Assembly: GCF_000576425.1 (NCBI RefSeq)
Contig: NZ_KK069988.1
Coordinates: 291,976-355,975 of the forward strand
From: Brachybacterium phenoliresistens
Lineage (GTDB): Bacteria; Actinomycetota; Actinomycetes; Actinomycetales; Dermabacteraceae
Direction of reading: 5' to 3'
DNA length: 64,000 nt
A program made the translations under genes and the position numbers. This document shows, piece by piece, positions 28,729 through 37,997 of the stretch (position 1 is the stretch's first letter; each line of letters opens with the position of its first letter). The notes beneath the pieces were generated by a model, which saw only the letters and a list, made by a program, of their open reading frames with translations, was not told where the DNA came from and searched no databases.

Positions 28729-29748
28729 TCAGCCGACACGGGCCGCGTGACGGGCGACGACGCTCGCGGCCTCCTGTCGGGCGGGGGTGTTCTGGTCGAG
28801 GTGGCGCAGGTTCTCCGGGATCTCGCGCCCCAGCTTCTTCATCGCCTGGGCCCACAGGCGGCCCGCGCGGTACGAGGAGCGGACCATGGGGCCGGCCATG
28901 ACGGCCAGGAAGCCCATCTCCTCGGCGGCCGTGGACAGGTCCAGGAACTCCTGGGGCTTGACCCAGCGGTCGATCGGGTGGTGCAGCTTCGAGGGCCGCA
29001 GGTACTGGGTGATGGTGATGATGTCGCAGCCCGCGTCCCGCAGGGCCTGCAGCGAGTCGAGGATCTCCTCGCTGGTCTCGCCCATCCCCAGGATGAGGTT
29101 CGACTTGGTGATCATGCCGGCGTCCTTGCCGAGGCGGATCACGTCGAGGCTGCGGTCGTAGCGGAACGCCGGCCGGATCTGCTTGAAGATCCGCGGGACG
29201 GTCTCGAGGTTGTGGGCGAACACCTCCGGCTGCGAGGCGAAGACCTGCTCGAGGGCCTCGGCGCTGCCCTTGATGTCATCGATCAGCAGCTCGACGCCGG
29301 TGCCGGGGTTCATGGCGTGGATCTGCTGGCACGTCTGCGCGAACAGACCCGCCGCGCCGTCGGGGAGGTCGTCGCGGGCCACGCCCGTGATCGTCGAGTA
29401 GCGCAGGCCCATCTCCTGGACGGACCTGGCCACCTTGAACGGCTCCATCGGATCGATGGCCAGCGGCTTGCCGGTGGCGATGTCGCAGAAGTCGCAGCGC
29501 CGGGTGCAGGTGTCCCCGCCGATGAGGAAGGTGGCCTCGCGGTCCTCCCAGCATTCGAAGATGTTCGGACAGCCGGCCTCCTCGCACACCGTGTGCAGGC
29601 CCTGGCCGTGCACCCGCTGCTTCATCGCGGAGTATTCCGGGCCCATCACGGCGCGGGTCTTGATCCACTCGGGCTTGCGTTCGATGGGGGTCTGCGCGTT
29701 GCGCGCCTCCACCCGGAGCATGCGGCGTCCCTCGGGAGCGATGGTCAC
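28729..29748 (-). CDS. lipA: Lipoyl synthase
   Basis: A 339-residue radical-SAM enzyme that inserts two sulfur atoms into octanoyl groups on E2 lipoyl domains. The auxiliary cluster motif [12 protein letters not shown] and the radical-SAM motif CTRRCDFC are both intact. The C-terminal RSSYRAG motif, whose serine ligates the auxiliary cluster, is present. The start is GTG at 29748 with GGAGG upstream. It lies downstream of lipB with a small hairpin between; its protein targets are at 32.1-33.9 kb. Confidence 0.97.
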   Translation of the reverse strand: MTIAPEGRRMLRVEARNAQTPIERKPEWIKTRAVMGPEYSAMKQRVHGQGLHTVCEEAGCPNIFECWEDREATFLIGGDTCTRRCDFCDIATGKPLAIDPMEPFKVARSVQEMGLRYSTITGVARDDLPDGAAGLFAQTCQQIHAMNPGTGVELLIDDIKGSAEALEQVFASQPEVFAHNLETVPRIFKQIRPAFRYDRSLDVIRLGKDAGMITKSNLILGMGETSEEILDSLQALRDAGCDIITITQYLRPSKLHHPIDRWVKPQEFLDLSTAAEEMGFLAVMAGPMVRSSYRAGRLWAQAMKKLGREIPENLRHLDQNTPARQEAASVVARHAARVG

Positions 29749-29788
29749 GCTCGTGCCTCCTCGCGGTCGGGTATGCCGGCCAGTCTAT

Positions 29789-29807
29789 CGGCCCTGCGGC
29801 AGGGCCG
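29789..29807 (-). terminator. Small hairpin between lipB and lipA
   Basis: A perfect 8-bp stem with a CGG loop lies in the 64-base gap between lipB and lipA, which are read in the same direction. It could be a weak terminator or a processing site. Confidence 0.45.
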
Positions 29808-29812
29808 GTGTG

Positions 29813-30511
29813 TCACAGCGGGCGGGGCCGCGTGCGGTTGGCCACGAGCTCGCGCAGGTGCTCCTCCGCCGCGTCGATCACGTCGGCCACGGCCACCCGA
29901 TGGCCCGCCTGCTCGGTCAGGGTGGTGACCTCGGCGTCCTCGATACCGCACGGGATCACGTTGCGGGCCCAGGACAGATCGTTGTCGCAGTTCAGCGCGA
30001 AGCCGTGCATCGTGGCGCGCTTGGAGACGCGCATGCCGATGGCCGCGACCTTCCGGTCCGGCATCCCCTCGCGCACGACCCACACTCCGCTGCGTCCCTC
30101 GACGGGCTCGGTCCGCACGCCCGCGCTCGCGCACACCGCGATCAGGGCGTGCTCGAGAGCGCGCACGAAGCCCACCACGTCGATCGGCACGGGCAGGGGG
30201 ACGATGGGGTACCCCACCAGCTGCTGGGGGCCGTGCCAGGTGATCTTCCCGCCGCGGTCGATGTCCACCACCGGGGCGCCGTCGCGCGGGCGCTCCCGCT
30301 CCGCGGTGAGCTTGCCCGCCGTGTAGACGGGCTGGTGCTCCAGGAGGAGCAGCGTGGGAGGCCGGGTCCCGGCGACGACCTCCGCATGGATCTCGCGCTG
30401 GATCTCCCAGGCGCGCCGGTACTCGACGGGACCGGGGGGCAGGCCGAAGTCCTCATGCGCGTCGCCCCCGGGGAGGGGTTCGCCGAAGCCGAGCCGAATC
30501 ACGTCCAACAT
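29813..30511 (-). CDS. lipB: Octanoyl-ACP:protein N-octanoyltransferase
   Basis: A 232-residue transferase that moves octanoate from ACP to the lipoyl domains, the step before LipA. Motifs are LLLEHQPVYTAGK, DRGGKITWHGPQQLVGYPIV, the catalytic lysine in DRKVAAIGMRVSKRATMHGFALN and the catalytic cysteine in NVIPCGIED. The ATG at 30511 follows a -10-like hexamer directly and has no ribosome site, suggesting a leaderless mRNA. The frame remains open upstream but without homology. Confidence 0.95.
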   Translation of the reverse strand: MLDVIRLGFGEPLPGGDAHEDFGLPPGPVEYRRAWEIQREIHAEVVAGTRPPTLLLLEHQPVYTAGKLTAERERPRDGAPVVDIDRGGKITWHGPQQLVGYPIVPLPVPIDVVGFVRALEHALIAVCASAGVRTEPVEGRSGVWVVREGMPDRKVAAIGMRVSKRATMHGFALNCDNDLSWARNVIPCGIEDAEVTTLTEQAGHRVAVADVIDAAEEHLRELVANRTRPRPL

Positions 30512-30518
30512 CCCGCCG

Positions 30519-30524
30519 AGGATA
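30519..30524 (-). promoter_or_regulatory. -10 element giving a leaderless lipB mRNA
   Basis: On the minus strand TATCCT is followed by seven bases and then the lipB ATG. Confidence 0.45.
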
Positions 30525-30572
30525 CTCCCACCTGCACGTTGTGGATGAACCGAGTCCACGCCGGAGCCTGTG

Positions 30573-32036
30573 ATGTTCACTGGCCCCATGGACGAGGGCA
30601 TGGGCGAGGCCAGGGACCGAGACGCGGGTGAGGACGCGGCGGAGGGCGCGCGCCTGCGGGTGGTGGATCCGCTCGCGGCGGCGATGGCCCGCGGCCGTCG
30701 CATCCGGTACGAGGACGGGGACCGGTGCGAGTCCCTGCTGCGGGCGGGCGGCGGGGCAGGGATCTGCCTCGAGGTCAGCGCCCGCAGCGCGGCCGGTCGC
30801 GAGACCCTGCGGCAGGAGGCGGAGGTGCTCGCCCTGCTGGCGGAGCGGCGGGTGCGGGCCGCGCCGCGGCTGATCGACGTGCAGGCCGACGGGTACCTGC
30901 GCGAGACCGGTCGGCCGCTGTGCGGCGGCTCGGGCCGCAGGATCGACCGTGACGGCGCCCCGGCGCCGGAGGAGCGCGCCGCCCGGGCACGGGCGCGGGA
31001 GGACATGGACGCGCTGCTCGAGGCGCTCCACGAGGTCGGTCACGTGCTGGGCCTGGAGGGAGCCGCCGGGCTCGCGGCCCGCGGCGACGGGAGCGTGCTC
31101 GTGGACGATCTCCGCGGGCTGCGCCGGAGCGCGGCGATCGCGGATCGGCTGGCCGACCAGCGCTGGCTGGATTCCGTGCTCGATGACCAGGGACGCACGC
31201 TGCGACGGCGCATCGACGAGGCGGCCCCTGCCGTCGCCCCCGAGTCGCCGGGCGGTCCCGCCGCGGACAGCTCGCCCTGGCTGCAGGAGGCCCGATCCGC
31301 AGCGCGGCCGCGGGCTGCGGAGGCGCCGGCGTCGGCTGCGGTCCCCGGCGGGCGAGCGGACGGGCGGAGCGCGCTGCCCGACGGGCGGCGCCGGGGCGCT
31401 CGTAACGGCGTGCGCCGCCGCGGCGGGCGGGGTCGCGGCGGGCGGCGTCGTGTCGCGGCGATCCTCGCCGGGGCGGGCGCGCTCGTCGCCTTCCTCGTGC
31501 CGGCGCTGGTCCTGCTCGGCGCTCCGCCGGGAGGCACGGACCCGGGGACGCAGGGGCAGCCGCCGGCCGCCTCGGTCGACGTGCCGGCACCGGACGCGGC
31601 ACCGTCCGAGGCCGACGGGCCCTCGGCCGCCGCAGCGCCGTCCGAGGCCGCCGTCCCCGTCCCCTCCCTCGAGGACCCGCGCAGCGTGCTGACCGGGCTG
31701 GCGCAGCAGCGGCACGACTATGTGCTGGGCGTCGAGGACGACTCCGCGGCGGCCCCCGGGAGCCCGGCGGAAGCGGAGGACGAGGAGGTCCGCGAGGGCT
31801 ATCGCGGCTCCAGCGTCCAGGGCTGGAGGACGGTGATCCACGGGGCGAGCGTCCGGAGCGAGGACCCGGACACCGGGACCGTCGTGCTGGAGGCCACGAT
31901 CGAGGAGAGCGCCCACACCGTGCTCGGCGCGGACGGCGCCCGGCGGGACGTCCCCGGCAGCGGGATCGTGCCCGTGCGGGTCGAGCTCCAGCCCGTGCAC
32001 GGCGCGTGGCGCATCCGTGAGGTCACCCCGCTCTGA
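30573..32036 (+). CDS. Membrane protein with degenerate kinase-like N-terminal domain
   Basis: A 487-residue protein. Residues about 20-220 resemble the lobes of a bacterial Ser/Thr kinase-like fold (RGRRIRYEDGDRCESLLRAGG, then ARSAAGRETLRQEAEVLALL, and DALLEALHEVGHVLGLEG). However, no lysine is clear in the N-lobe and the HRD and DFG motifs are absent, so it would be a pseudokinase. An Arg-rich linker leads to one membrane helix (about 293-316). An Ala/Pro-rich spacer follows, then an outside domain of about 110 residues ending VRVELQPVHGAWRIREVTPL. ATG 30573 is chosen with GGAG upstream; GTG 30570 and ATG 30588 are alternatives. Family not recognised. Confidence 0.6.
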   Translation: MFTGPMDEGMGEARDRDAGEDAAEGARLRVVDPLAAAMARGRRIRYEDGDRCESLLRAGGGAGICLEVSARSAAGRETLRQEAEVLALLAERRVRAAPRLIDVQADGYLRETGRPLCGGSGRRIDRDGAPAPEERAARARAREDMDALLEALHEVGHVLGLEGAAGLAARGDGSVLVDDLRGLRRSAAIADRLADQRWLDSVLDDQGRTLRRRIDEAAPAVAPESPGGPAADSSPWLQEARSAARPRAAEAPASAAVPGGRADGRSALPDGRRRGARNGVRRRGGRGRGGRRRVAAILAGAGALVAFLVPALVLLGAPPGGTDPGTQGQPPAASVDVPAPDAAPSEADGPSAAAAPSEAAVPVPSLEDPRSVLTGLAQQRHDYVLGVEDDSAAAPGSPAEAEDEEVREGYRGSSVQGWRTVIHGASVRSEDPDTGTVVLEATIEESAHTVLGADGARRDVPGSGIVPVRVELQPVHGAWRIREVTPL

Positions 32037-32050
32037 CGCGCCGGGCAGGA

Positions 32051-32089
32051 CGCAGGGCCCGCACCCCGGACGGGGGTGCGGGCCCTGCG
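32051..32089. terminator. Bidirectional terminator between the pseudokinase-like gene and sucB
   Basis: A perfect 17-bp stem (32051-32067 with 32073-32089) closes a five-base loop between convergent genes. Confidence 0.85.
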
Positions 32090-32129
32090 ATGCTCCCGGC
32101 TCAGGGACGCCGAGCCGCGGCGGAGCAGA

Positions 32130-33929
32130 TCACAGACCGAGGTCGGCTTGGAAGCTGCCCTCCTCCAGACGCTTCTTCATGAAGGTGAGGAAGCGGGCGG
32201 CGTCGCCGCCGTCGACCAGGCGGTGGTCGTAGGAGAGGAACAGGTACATCATCGACCGGATCGCGATGACCTCGTCCCCGTCCGGGGTCGTGATGACCGC
32301 CGGGCGCTTGACGATGGTGCCGCAGCCGAGGATGCCCACCTGGGGGTTGGGCACGATCGGCGTGTCGAACAGGGCCCCGCCCGAGCCGGTGTTCGTGATG
32401 GTGAACGTCGCGCCCTGCAGATCGTCCGGGCCCAGCTTGTTGCCCTTGGCCTTGGCGCCCAGCTCGCCGATCTGACGGGCCAGTCCCGCGAGGTTCAGGT
32501 CGCCGGCGTTCTTGATCACCGGCACGACCAGGCCGCGCTCGGTGTCCGCCGCCATGCCGATGTTCTCGGAGCCGTGGTACTTGACCACGTCGCCGGCGAT
32601 CTCGGCGTTGAGCTTCGGGAAGGTCTTCAGCGCCTCGACGGCCGCCTGCATGATGAACGGCAGGAACGTCAGCTTGGCACCCTCGCGCTGGGCGAAGGAG
32701 TCCTTGGCCTTGCTGCGCAGCTTGGCGATCGCGGTCATGTCGACCTCGACGGCCGTGGTGAGCTGCGCCTGCGTGTGCAGCGACTCGATCATGCGGCTGG
32801 CGACGATCTTGCGCAGGCGGGACATCTTCTCCTCGGTGCCCCGCAGCGGGGAGACCTCGACCTTCGTCGGGGCGGCGGAGGCCGCCGCAGGGGCCGCGGC
32901 AGGAGCCGGAGCCGCCTCGGCGGCCTTCTTGGCGTCGATCGCGGCCTGCACGTCCTGCTTGCGGATCCGGTTGCCCAGTCCGGTCCCCTTCACGGAGGAC
33001 AGGTCGATGCCGTTGTCCGCGGCGAGCTTGCGCACCAGCGGCGTCACGTAGCCCGACCCGGAATCGGATCCCGAGACCGCCTCGGAGGCCTGCGCGGCAG
33101 GAGCAGGGGCCGGTGCGGCCTTCTCCTCGGCCGGGGCCTTCTCCGGGGCCGGAGCCTTCTCCTCGGCGGGGGCCTCGGCGGCGGGGGCCTTCTCCTCCGC
33201 GGCGGGGGCCTTCTCCTCGGCCGGAGCCTCCTTCTCGGGGGCGGGGGCATCGGCCGGGGCCTCAGCGGCCGCGCCCGAGGAGTCGCCGATCACGGCCACG
33301 ACGGCGCCGACCTCGGCGTCCTCGTCCTCCTGGACCTTGATCTCCAGCAGGGTGCCGGCGACCGGGGAGGGGATCTCGGTGTCGACCTTGTCGGTGGAGA
33401 CCTCGAGCAGGGGCTCGTCGACCTCGACGCTCTCGCCGACGGCCTTGAGCCAGCGGGTGACGGTGCCCTCGGTGACGGACTCGCCGAGAGCCGGCATGGT
33501 CACATCGGTGCCCGAACCGCCGGAGGCGGGAGCGGACTCCGGGGCGGGAGCGGGAGCCTCGTCGGAGGCGGCGGAGGGAGCGACCTCCTCGGTCTCCTCC
33601 GAGCCGGTCTCCTCGGCGGCCTGCGCCGGGGTGGGCTCCTCGGCCTCGGCCTCGGCGGCAGGGGCCGCGGAGCCCTCGGAGTCGGAGCCCGAGCCGTCGC
33701 CGATGACGACGAGGTCGGCGCCGACCTCGGCGTCCTCGTCCTCCTCGACCAGGATCTTCTCGATGACGCCCGCCACCGGGGAGGGGATCTCGGTGTCGAC
33801 CTTGTCGGTGGAGACCTCGAGCAGGGGCTCGTCGACCTCGATGGTGTCGCCCACGGACTTCAGCCAGCGCGTGACGGTGCCCTCGGTGACGGACTCGCCG
33901 AGAGCCGGCATCTTCACGGTTTCGGACAT
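32130..33929 (-). CDS. sucB: Dihydrolipoamide acyltransferase E2 with two lipoyl domains
   Basis: A 599-residue E2 core enzyme of 2-oxoacid dehydrogenases. Two lipoyl domains carry the lipoylated lysines K43 and K181 in [12 protein letters not shown]. They are joined by an acidic Ala/Pro/Glu linker, followed by a Lys/Glu/Ala-rich linker, a peripheral-subunit binding domain ([23 protein letters not shown]) and the catalytic domain ending [14 protein letters not shown]. The family is often named succinyltransferase, but in actinobacteria it also serves pyruvate dehydrogenase with AceE. Lpd, its E3, lies 24 bases upstream in the same direction. Confidence 0.93.
   Translation of the reverse strand: MSETVKMPALGESVTEGTVTRWLKSVGDTIEVDEPLLEVSTDKVDTEIPSPVAGVIEKILVEEDEDAEVGADLVVIGDGSGSDSEGSAAPAAEAEAEEPTPAQAAEETGSEETEEVAPSAASDEAPAPAPESAPASGGSGTDVTMPALGESVTEGTVTRWLKAVGESVEVDEPLLEVSTDKVDTEIPSPVAGTLLEIKVQEDEDAEVGAVVAVIGDSSGAAAEAPADAPAPEKEAPAEEKAPAAEEKAPAAEAPAEEKAPAPEKAPAEEKAAPAPAPAAQASEAVSGSDSGSGYVTPLVRKLAADNGIDLSSVKGTGLGNRIRKQDVQAAIDAKKAAEAAPAPAAAPAAASAAPTKVEVSPLRGTEEKMSRLRKIVASRMIESLHTQAQLTTAVEVDMTAIAKLRSKAKDSFAQREGAKLTFLPFIMQAAVEALKTFPKLNAEIAGDVVKYHGSENIGMAADTERGLVVPVIKNAGDLNLAGLARQIGELGAKAKGNKLGPDDLQGATFTITNTGSGGALFDTPIVPNPQVGILGCGTIVKRPAVITTPDGDEVIAIRSMMYLFLSYDHRLVDGGDAARFLTFMKKRLEEGSFQADLGL
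33361..33427. repeat. 67-bp exact direct repeat, copy 1 (lipoyl domain 2 of sucB)
   Basis: This 67-base stretch, coding for the lysine-bearing hairpin of lipoyl domain 2, is identical to 33775-33841. Flanking domain sequence has diverged more. Confidence 0.9.
33775..33841. repeat. 67-bp exact direct repeat, copy 2 (lipoyl domain 1 of sucB)
   Basis: This is the partner of 33361-33427, coding for the same lysine hairpin in lipoyl domain 1. Identity at synonymous positions suggests recent duplication or gene conversion. Confidence 0.9.
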
Positions 33930-33953
33930 GGTGTTCTCCTTTGTGGGGGCGTC

Positions 33954-35360
33954 TCAGGCGTGGGCGTGCAGCGGCTTGCCGGCGAGGGCGAGGGCGGCCT
34001 CGCCGATGGCCTCGTTCTGCGTCGGGTGGGCGTGGACGAGGGAGGCGACGTCCTCGGGGTAGGCCTCCCAGTTCACGATGAGCTGCGCCTCGCCGATCTG
34101 CTCGGCGAGGTTGCGGCCGATCATGTGCACGCCGACGATCGGGCCGTTCTTCTCGCGGACCAGCTTGATGAAGCCGGTGGTGCCGAGGATCTGGGACTTG
34201 CCGTTGCCGCCGAGGTTGTACTCGTAGGTCTCGACGCCGTCCTCCCCGAACTGCTCCTTGGCCTGCTTCTCGGTGATGCCGACGGAGCCGAGCTGCGGGT
34301 CGCAGTAGGTCACGCGCGGGATGCCGGACTCGACGATCGGGGCGGGGTCCTGCCCGGCGATCCGCTCGGCGACGAGGATGCCCTGCTGGAAGCCGCGGTG
34401 GGCGAGCTGCAGGCCCGGGACGATGTCGCCGACGGCGTAGATGCCGGGGACGTTCGTCTCGAGGGTGTTCTTGTCCGCGAGCACGAAGCCGCGGTCCATC
34501 GTGATGCCCTGCTCCTCGTAGCCCAGGCCCGCCGTCGCCGGGCCGCGGCCCACGGCCACCAGCAGGTAGTCGCCCTCGAAGGTGGTGCCGTCCACCAGGG
34601 TCACGGTGACGCCGGTGTCGGTCTGCACGGCCTTCTCGAAGAAGGTGCCCAGGGAGAACTTGATGCCGCGCTTCTTGAAGGAGCGCTCGAGGGCCTTGGA
34701 GAGGGACTCGTCCTCGTTGGCGGCCAGGTGGGGCAGGCCCTCGACGATGGTCACGGACTCCGCGCCGAAGGACTTCCACACCGAGGCGAACTCGACGCCG
34801 ATCACGCCGCCGCCCAGGATGATCGGGTTCTTGGGGACCTCGGGCAGCTGCAGCGCGGCCTCGGAGTCGAGGATGCGCCCGCCCAGCTCGAGGCCGGGGA
34901 GCGTCTTGGAGTAGGAGCCGGAGGCGAGCACGACGTTCTTGCCGGTCAGCTCGCGCACGCCCTCGGAGGTCTCGACGCTGACCGTGTTCTTGCCGGTCAG
35001 GCGGCCGAAGCCCTCGACGTACTCGACCTTGCGGGACTTCACCAGGCCCTGGAGGCCCTTGTAGAGCCGCCCGATGATCTTGTCCTTGAACTCGAGCGTG
35101 GTGGCGATGTCGATGCCCTCGAGGGACATCTTCACGCCCATCTCCGCGCCCTCGGCGGCGGAGTCGGCGACCTCGCCGACGTGCAGCAGGGCCTTGGTGG
35201 GCACGCAGCCGCGGTGCAGGCAGGTGCCGCCGAGCTTGTCCTTCTCCACGAGGGCGATCTTCAGGCCGAGCTGGGCGCCGCGCAGCGCTGCGGCGTAGCC
35301 ACCGCTGCCACCTCCCAGGATCACGACGTCGTACGACTGGTCAGTGGATGTATCCGCCAC
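33954..35360 (-). CDS. lpdA: Dihydrolipoyl dehydrogenase (E3)
   Basis: A 468-residue flavoprotein that reoxidises the lipoyl groups of E2. The FAD motif VVILGGGSGGYAAAL, the redox disulfide C47 and C52 in GGTCLHRGCVPTK, the NAD motif ILGGGVIGVEFASVW, the YAVGDIV motif and the C-terminal HAHPTQNEAIGEAAL are all present. The start is GTG at 35360; a longer frame to 35438 has no ribosome site. It is directly upstream of sucB. Confidence 0.96.
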   Translation of the reverse strand: MADTSTDQSYDVVILGGGSGGYAAALRGAQLGLKIALVEKDKLGGTCLHRGCVPTKALLHVGEVADSAAEGAEMGVKMSLEGIDIATTLEFKDKIIGRLYKGLQGLVKSRKVEYVEGFGRLTGKNTVSVETSEGVRELTGKNVVLASGSYSKTLPGLELGGRILDSEAALQLPEVPKNPIILGGGVIGVEFASVWKSFGAESVTIVEGLPHLAANEDESLSKALERSFKKRGIKFSLGTFFEKAVQTDTGVTVTLVDGTTFEGDYLLVAVGRGPATAGLGYEEQGITMDRGFVLADKNTLETNVPGIYAVGDIVPGLQLAHRGFQQGILVAERIAGQDPAPIVESGIPRVTYCDPQLGSVGITEKQAKEQFGEDGVETYEYNLGGNGKSQILGTTGFIKLVREKNGPIVGVHMIGRNLAEQIGEAQLIVNWEAYPEDVASLVHAHPTQNEAIGEAALALAGKPLHAHA

Positions 35361-35497
35361 CTTGTGAGCTCCCTCGGAATATCGGTGAAGGCGCGGGACG
35401 CTCTGTGGAGCCGTCTTCGCGCACGCTACGCGCTCCATGCTAGGCCACCGCGAGCCCCGGCGAGGGCAGGTCCGCGGGGCCGACGCCGGGAATGTGA

Positions 35498-35533
35498 GAG
35501 CCCCGACCCCGCGCGGCGGCGGGGTCGGGGCTC
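35498..35533. terminator. Terminator after pepA
   Basis: A perfect 15-bp stem (35498-35512 with 35519-35533) with a six-base loop follows the pepA stop in the minus direction, upstream of lpdA. Confidence 0.82.
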
Positions 35534-35568
35534 AGGGGACCTGTGCAGGTCGCAGCCGGGAGCGCGGC

Positions 35569-37032
35569 TCAGGCGGCGCGGTCCTCGATCACCTGCAGGA
35601 CGGTGCGCACGCTCATCCCCGTGGCGCCCTTGCCGGTGTACCCGGCGGGCGAGGAGGAGAAGGCGGGCCCGGCGATGTCCAGATGGGCCCACTCGGCCTC
35701 GCCCACGAACTCCTGCAGGAAGATCCCGGCGGTGAGGGCGCCGCCCCACCGCTCGCCGATGTTGCGCAGATCCGCGACCCGGCCGGTGAGGTCCGCCCGC
35801 AGCTCCTCGGGGAAGGGCAGCGGCCAGAACGGCTCGCCCGTGCGCCGGGCGGCCTCGACGACCGCCGCGCGGGCGCCCTCGGTGCCGAGGACCCCGGCGG
35901 TGCGCTTGCCGAGGGCGACCATGGCCGCTCCGGTGAGGGTGGCGACGTCCATCACGAGGTCGGGCTGCTCGGCCACGGCGTCCACGAGCGCGTCGGCCAT
36001 GACCATCCGGCCCTCGGCGTCGGTGTTGAGCACCTCCACGGTCATGCCGTTGCGCATGGTCACCACGTCGCCGGGGCGCTGGGCGCCGCCGCCGGGCATG
36101 TTCTCCGCGATCGCGAGGAAGGTGGTGACGCGCACCGGCAGCTCCAGGCGCGCGGCGGCGACCGTCGCCGAGAGCACGGTGGCGGCGCCGGTCATGTCCG
36201 AGGTCATCTCGTCCATCCCGGCGGCGGGCTTGATGGAGATGCCGCCGGTGTCGAAGGTGATGCCCTTGCCCACGAGCGCCACGTGCTGGGCGGCGCCGGC
36301 GGGGGCGTAGTCCAGCCGCACCAGGCGCGGCGGGCGGGCGGAGCCCTGGCCGACGCCCACGATGCCGCCGTAGCCGCCCTCGGCCAGCTGGGTCTCGTCC
36401 AGCACCGTGATCTCGATGGGCAGATCGGCCACGAGCTCGGCGGTCCGGGCGGCGAAGCTCTCCGGGTAGAGCAGGTTCGGGGGCGTGTTCACCAGGTCGC
36501 GGGTGATCTCCACGGCATGGGCGAGGACATCGGCCCGGGAGATCGCCGCCTCGACGTCCTCGGGCGCGGCATCGCCGGCGACGACCTCGATCGCCGACAG
36601 GGCGGGCTTGGGGGAGGAGGACTCGGACTTGTGGGCGACGAAGGCGTAGGCGCCCAGCGCCGCGCCCTCGATCGCCGCGGCCAGAGCGGCCGCATCGGCG
36701 CCCGGGGCGGCGATCGCCGCGGTGGCGACCCCGGCGAGGCTGCGGGTGGCGGCGCCGTATGCGCGGCGCAGCTCCTCCGCGGAGGCATCGTCGAAGGAGC
36801 CGGCACCGATGCCCACCAGCAGGATGCTGCCGGCGGCGAAGCCGCTGAGGGCCGGCAGGCGGTGCAGCTGCTCGCGGGCTCCGGTGGCCCCCACGCTGAC
36901 GGCGGCGGCGCTCAGCTCGGCGGAGCCGGGGACGGAGGCGTCGGCGCCCTCGGCGCCGGTGAGGACGGGGAGGACGAGCACATCGGCAGTGACGTCCCCC
37001 ACGGGCTGGGAGGTGACGGAGATTGTCGGCAT
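35569..37032 (-). CDS. pepA: Leucyl aminopeptidase (M17 family)
   Basis: A 487-residue two-metal aminopeptidase. The M17 signature NTDAEGRMVMADAL is exact. The upstream metal and catalytic residues appear in LVGKGITFDTGGISIKPAAGMDEM and SDMTGAATVL. The N-terminal 170 residues form the non-catalytic domain. The ATG at 37032 lies exactly seven bases after a TACGAT hexamer, pointing to a leaderless transcript. It diverges from a small membrane protein gene. Confidence 0.95.
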   Translation of the reverse strand: MPTISVTSQPVGDVTADVLVLPVLTGAEGADASVPGSAELSAAAVSVGATGAREQLHRLPALSGFAAGSILLVGIGAGSFDDASAEELRRAYGAATRSLAGVATAAIAAPGADAAALAAAIEGAALGAYAFVAHKSESSSPKPALSAIEVVAGDAAPEDVEAAISRADVLAHAVEITRDLVNTPPNLLYPESFAARTAELVADLPIEITVLDETQLAEGGYGGIVGVGQGSARPPRLVRLDYAPAGAAQHVALVGKGITFDTGGISIKPAAGMDEMTSDMTGAATVLSATVAAARLELPVRVTTFLAIAENMPGGGAQRPGDVVTMRNGMTVEVLNTDAEGRMVMADALVDAVAEQPDLVMDVATLTGAAMVALGKRTAGVLGTEGARAAVVEAARRTGEPFWPLPFPEELRADLTGRVADLRNIGERWGGALTAGIFLQEFVGEAEWAHLDIAGPAFSSSPAGYTGKGATGMSVRTVLQVIEDRAA

Positions 37033-37038
37033 TCCTCT

Positions 37039-37044
37039 ATCGTA
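37039..37044 (-). promoter_or_regulatory. -10 element giving a leaderless pepA mRNA
   Basis: On the minus strand TACGAT is followed by six bases and then the pepA ATG. Confidence 0.5.
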
Positions 37045-37138
37045 GGGGAGTCGCCCGGCGCTCCTGCCGGGCCCGCCCGGAGACCGGCATCCCAGGTCCG
37101 GGACCTGCGCGCAGCTCGGAGAGCTCGGAGAGAAGGAC

Positions 37139-37501
37139 ATGGCGATCGTGGTCATCGCGCTGCACGTGATCAGCGCCGTCGCCGCCCTCCTCGCGCTGTA
37201 CTACGTGGTCAAGGATCTCGCCGCGGATCTCGTGCTGCTGGGGGCCTGCGCCCTGCTGCTGCTCGTGTGGCTGGGCGAATCCGTCGCCCTGGGGGCCCGC
37301 GATCTCGCCGGCGGCGAGGTGGGGGACCCGGTGCTGCTGTACGGATACCTGCTGACCGCCGTGCTGCTGCCGCTGGGCGGCCTGTGGCTCGGCGTGTGGG
37401 AGCGCAGCCGGTACGGCAGCGCGGCGATCCTCGTGGTGGCGCTGACCTCGATCGTGCTGCAGGTCCGGGTGGAGCAGCTGTGGCCAGGAGGATTCGCATG
37501 A
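37139..37501 (+). CDS. Small membrane protein, four predicted helices
   Basis: A 120-residue, highly hydrophobic protein with about four membrane helices (roughly residues 3-21, 30-50, 66-86 and 93-110). It has a GAGAAGGA ribosome site before the ATG. No family is recognised, though small proteins of this kind often precede pyrD-side genes in Micrococcales. It overlaps the next gene by four bases (ATGA), so the two membrane proteins may act together. Confidence 0.8.
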   Translation: MAIVVIALHVISAVAALLALYYVVKDLAADLVLLGACALLLLVWLGESVALGARDLAGGEVGDPVLLYGYLLTAVLLPLGGLWLGVWERSRYGSAAILVVALTSIVLQVRVEQLWPGGFA

Positions 37502-37995
37502 GCAGGACCGCCCGCCCGGTCGAGGGGAGCTCCGCCGATGCCGGCGCGGCCGCCGGAGAGCCCCGCCCCGCGGCCGTCCCCGCCTCGCGGCGACGCGGCT
37601 TCGCGACCCTGCTCGTGATCGTCTACGCCGTCTTCGCGCTCTCGGCCTCGGCCCGCGCCGGCTACCAGGTGCTCACCGGCTTCGAGAGGGCCCCGGTCGC
37701 GTACGCGTTCTCGCTGCTGTCCGCGCTCACCTACATCGTCGCGACCGTGCTGCTGGCGCGGCGCGGCGGGGACTCCCGCGCCGCCCTGGTCGTCGTGGTC
37801 GCCGAGCTGGTCGGGGTGCTCTGCGTCGGCACCCTGACCGTGCTGGACCCGCAGCTGTTCCCCGAGGCGAGCGTGTGGTCCTACTACGGGATCGGCTACG
37901 CCTTCATCCCGCTGCTGCTGCCGGTGGTGGCGATCGCCTACCTCGCCCGGCGCCGGACGGCCGCTCGCCGCCGCGCCGGGGACGGTACGGTCTGA
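37498..37995 (+). CDS. Membrane protein, four predicted helices
   Basis: A 165-residue protein. A disordered Ala/Pro/Arg-rich cytosolic N-terminus of about 33 residues is followed by four membrane helices and an Arg-rich C-terminal tail (LARRRTAARRRAGDG), which should stay inside the cell. It is coupled by overlap to the preceding membrane protein gene. No family is recognised and no function can be given. Confidence 0.8.
   Translation: MSRTARPVEGSSADAGAAAGEPRPAAVPASRRRGFATLLVIVYAVFALSASARAGYQVLTGFERAPVAYAFSLLSALTYIVATVLLARRGGDSRAALVVVVAELVGVLCVGTLTVLDPQLFPEASVWSYYGIGYAFIPLLLPVVAIAYLARRRTAARRRAGDGTV
37986..37991 (+). promoter_or_regulatory. -10 element giving a leaderless pyrD mRNA
   Basis: TACGGT, inside the end of the preceding gene, is followed by six bases and then the pyrD GTG. 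Confidence 0.5.
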
Positions 37996-37997
37996 GC

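Noticed and set aside
30519..30572. Possible shared regulator site between lipB and the pseudokinase-like gene
   Set aside because: Apart from the lipB -10 hexamer no inverted or direct repeat is visible in the short divergent gap.
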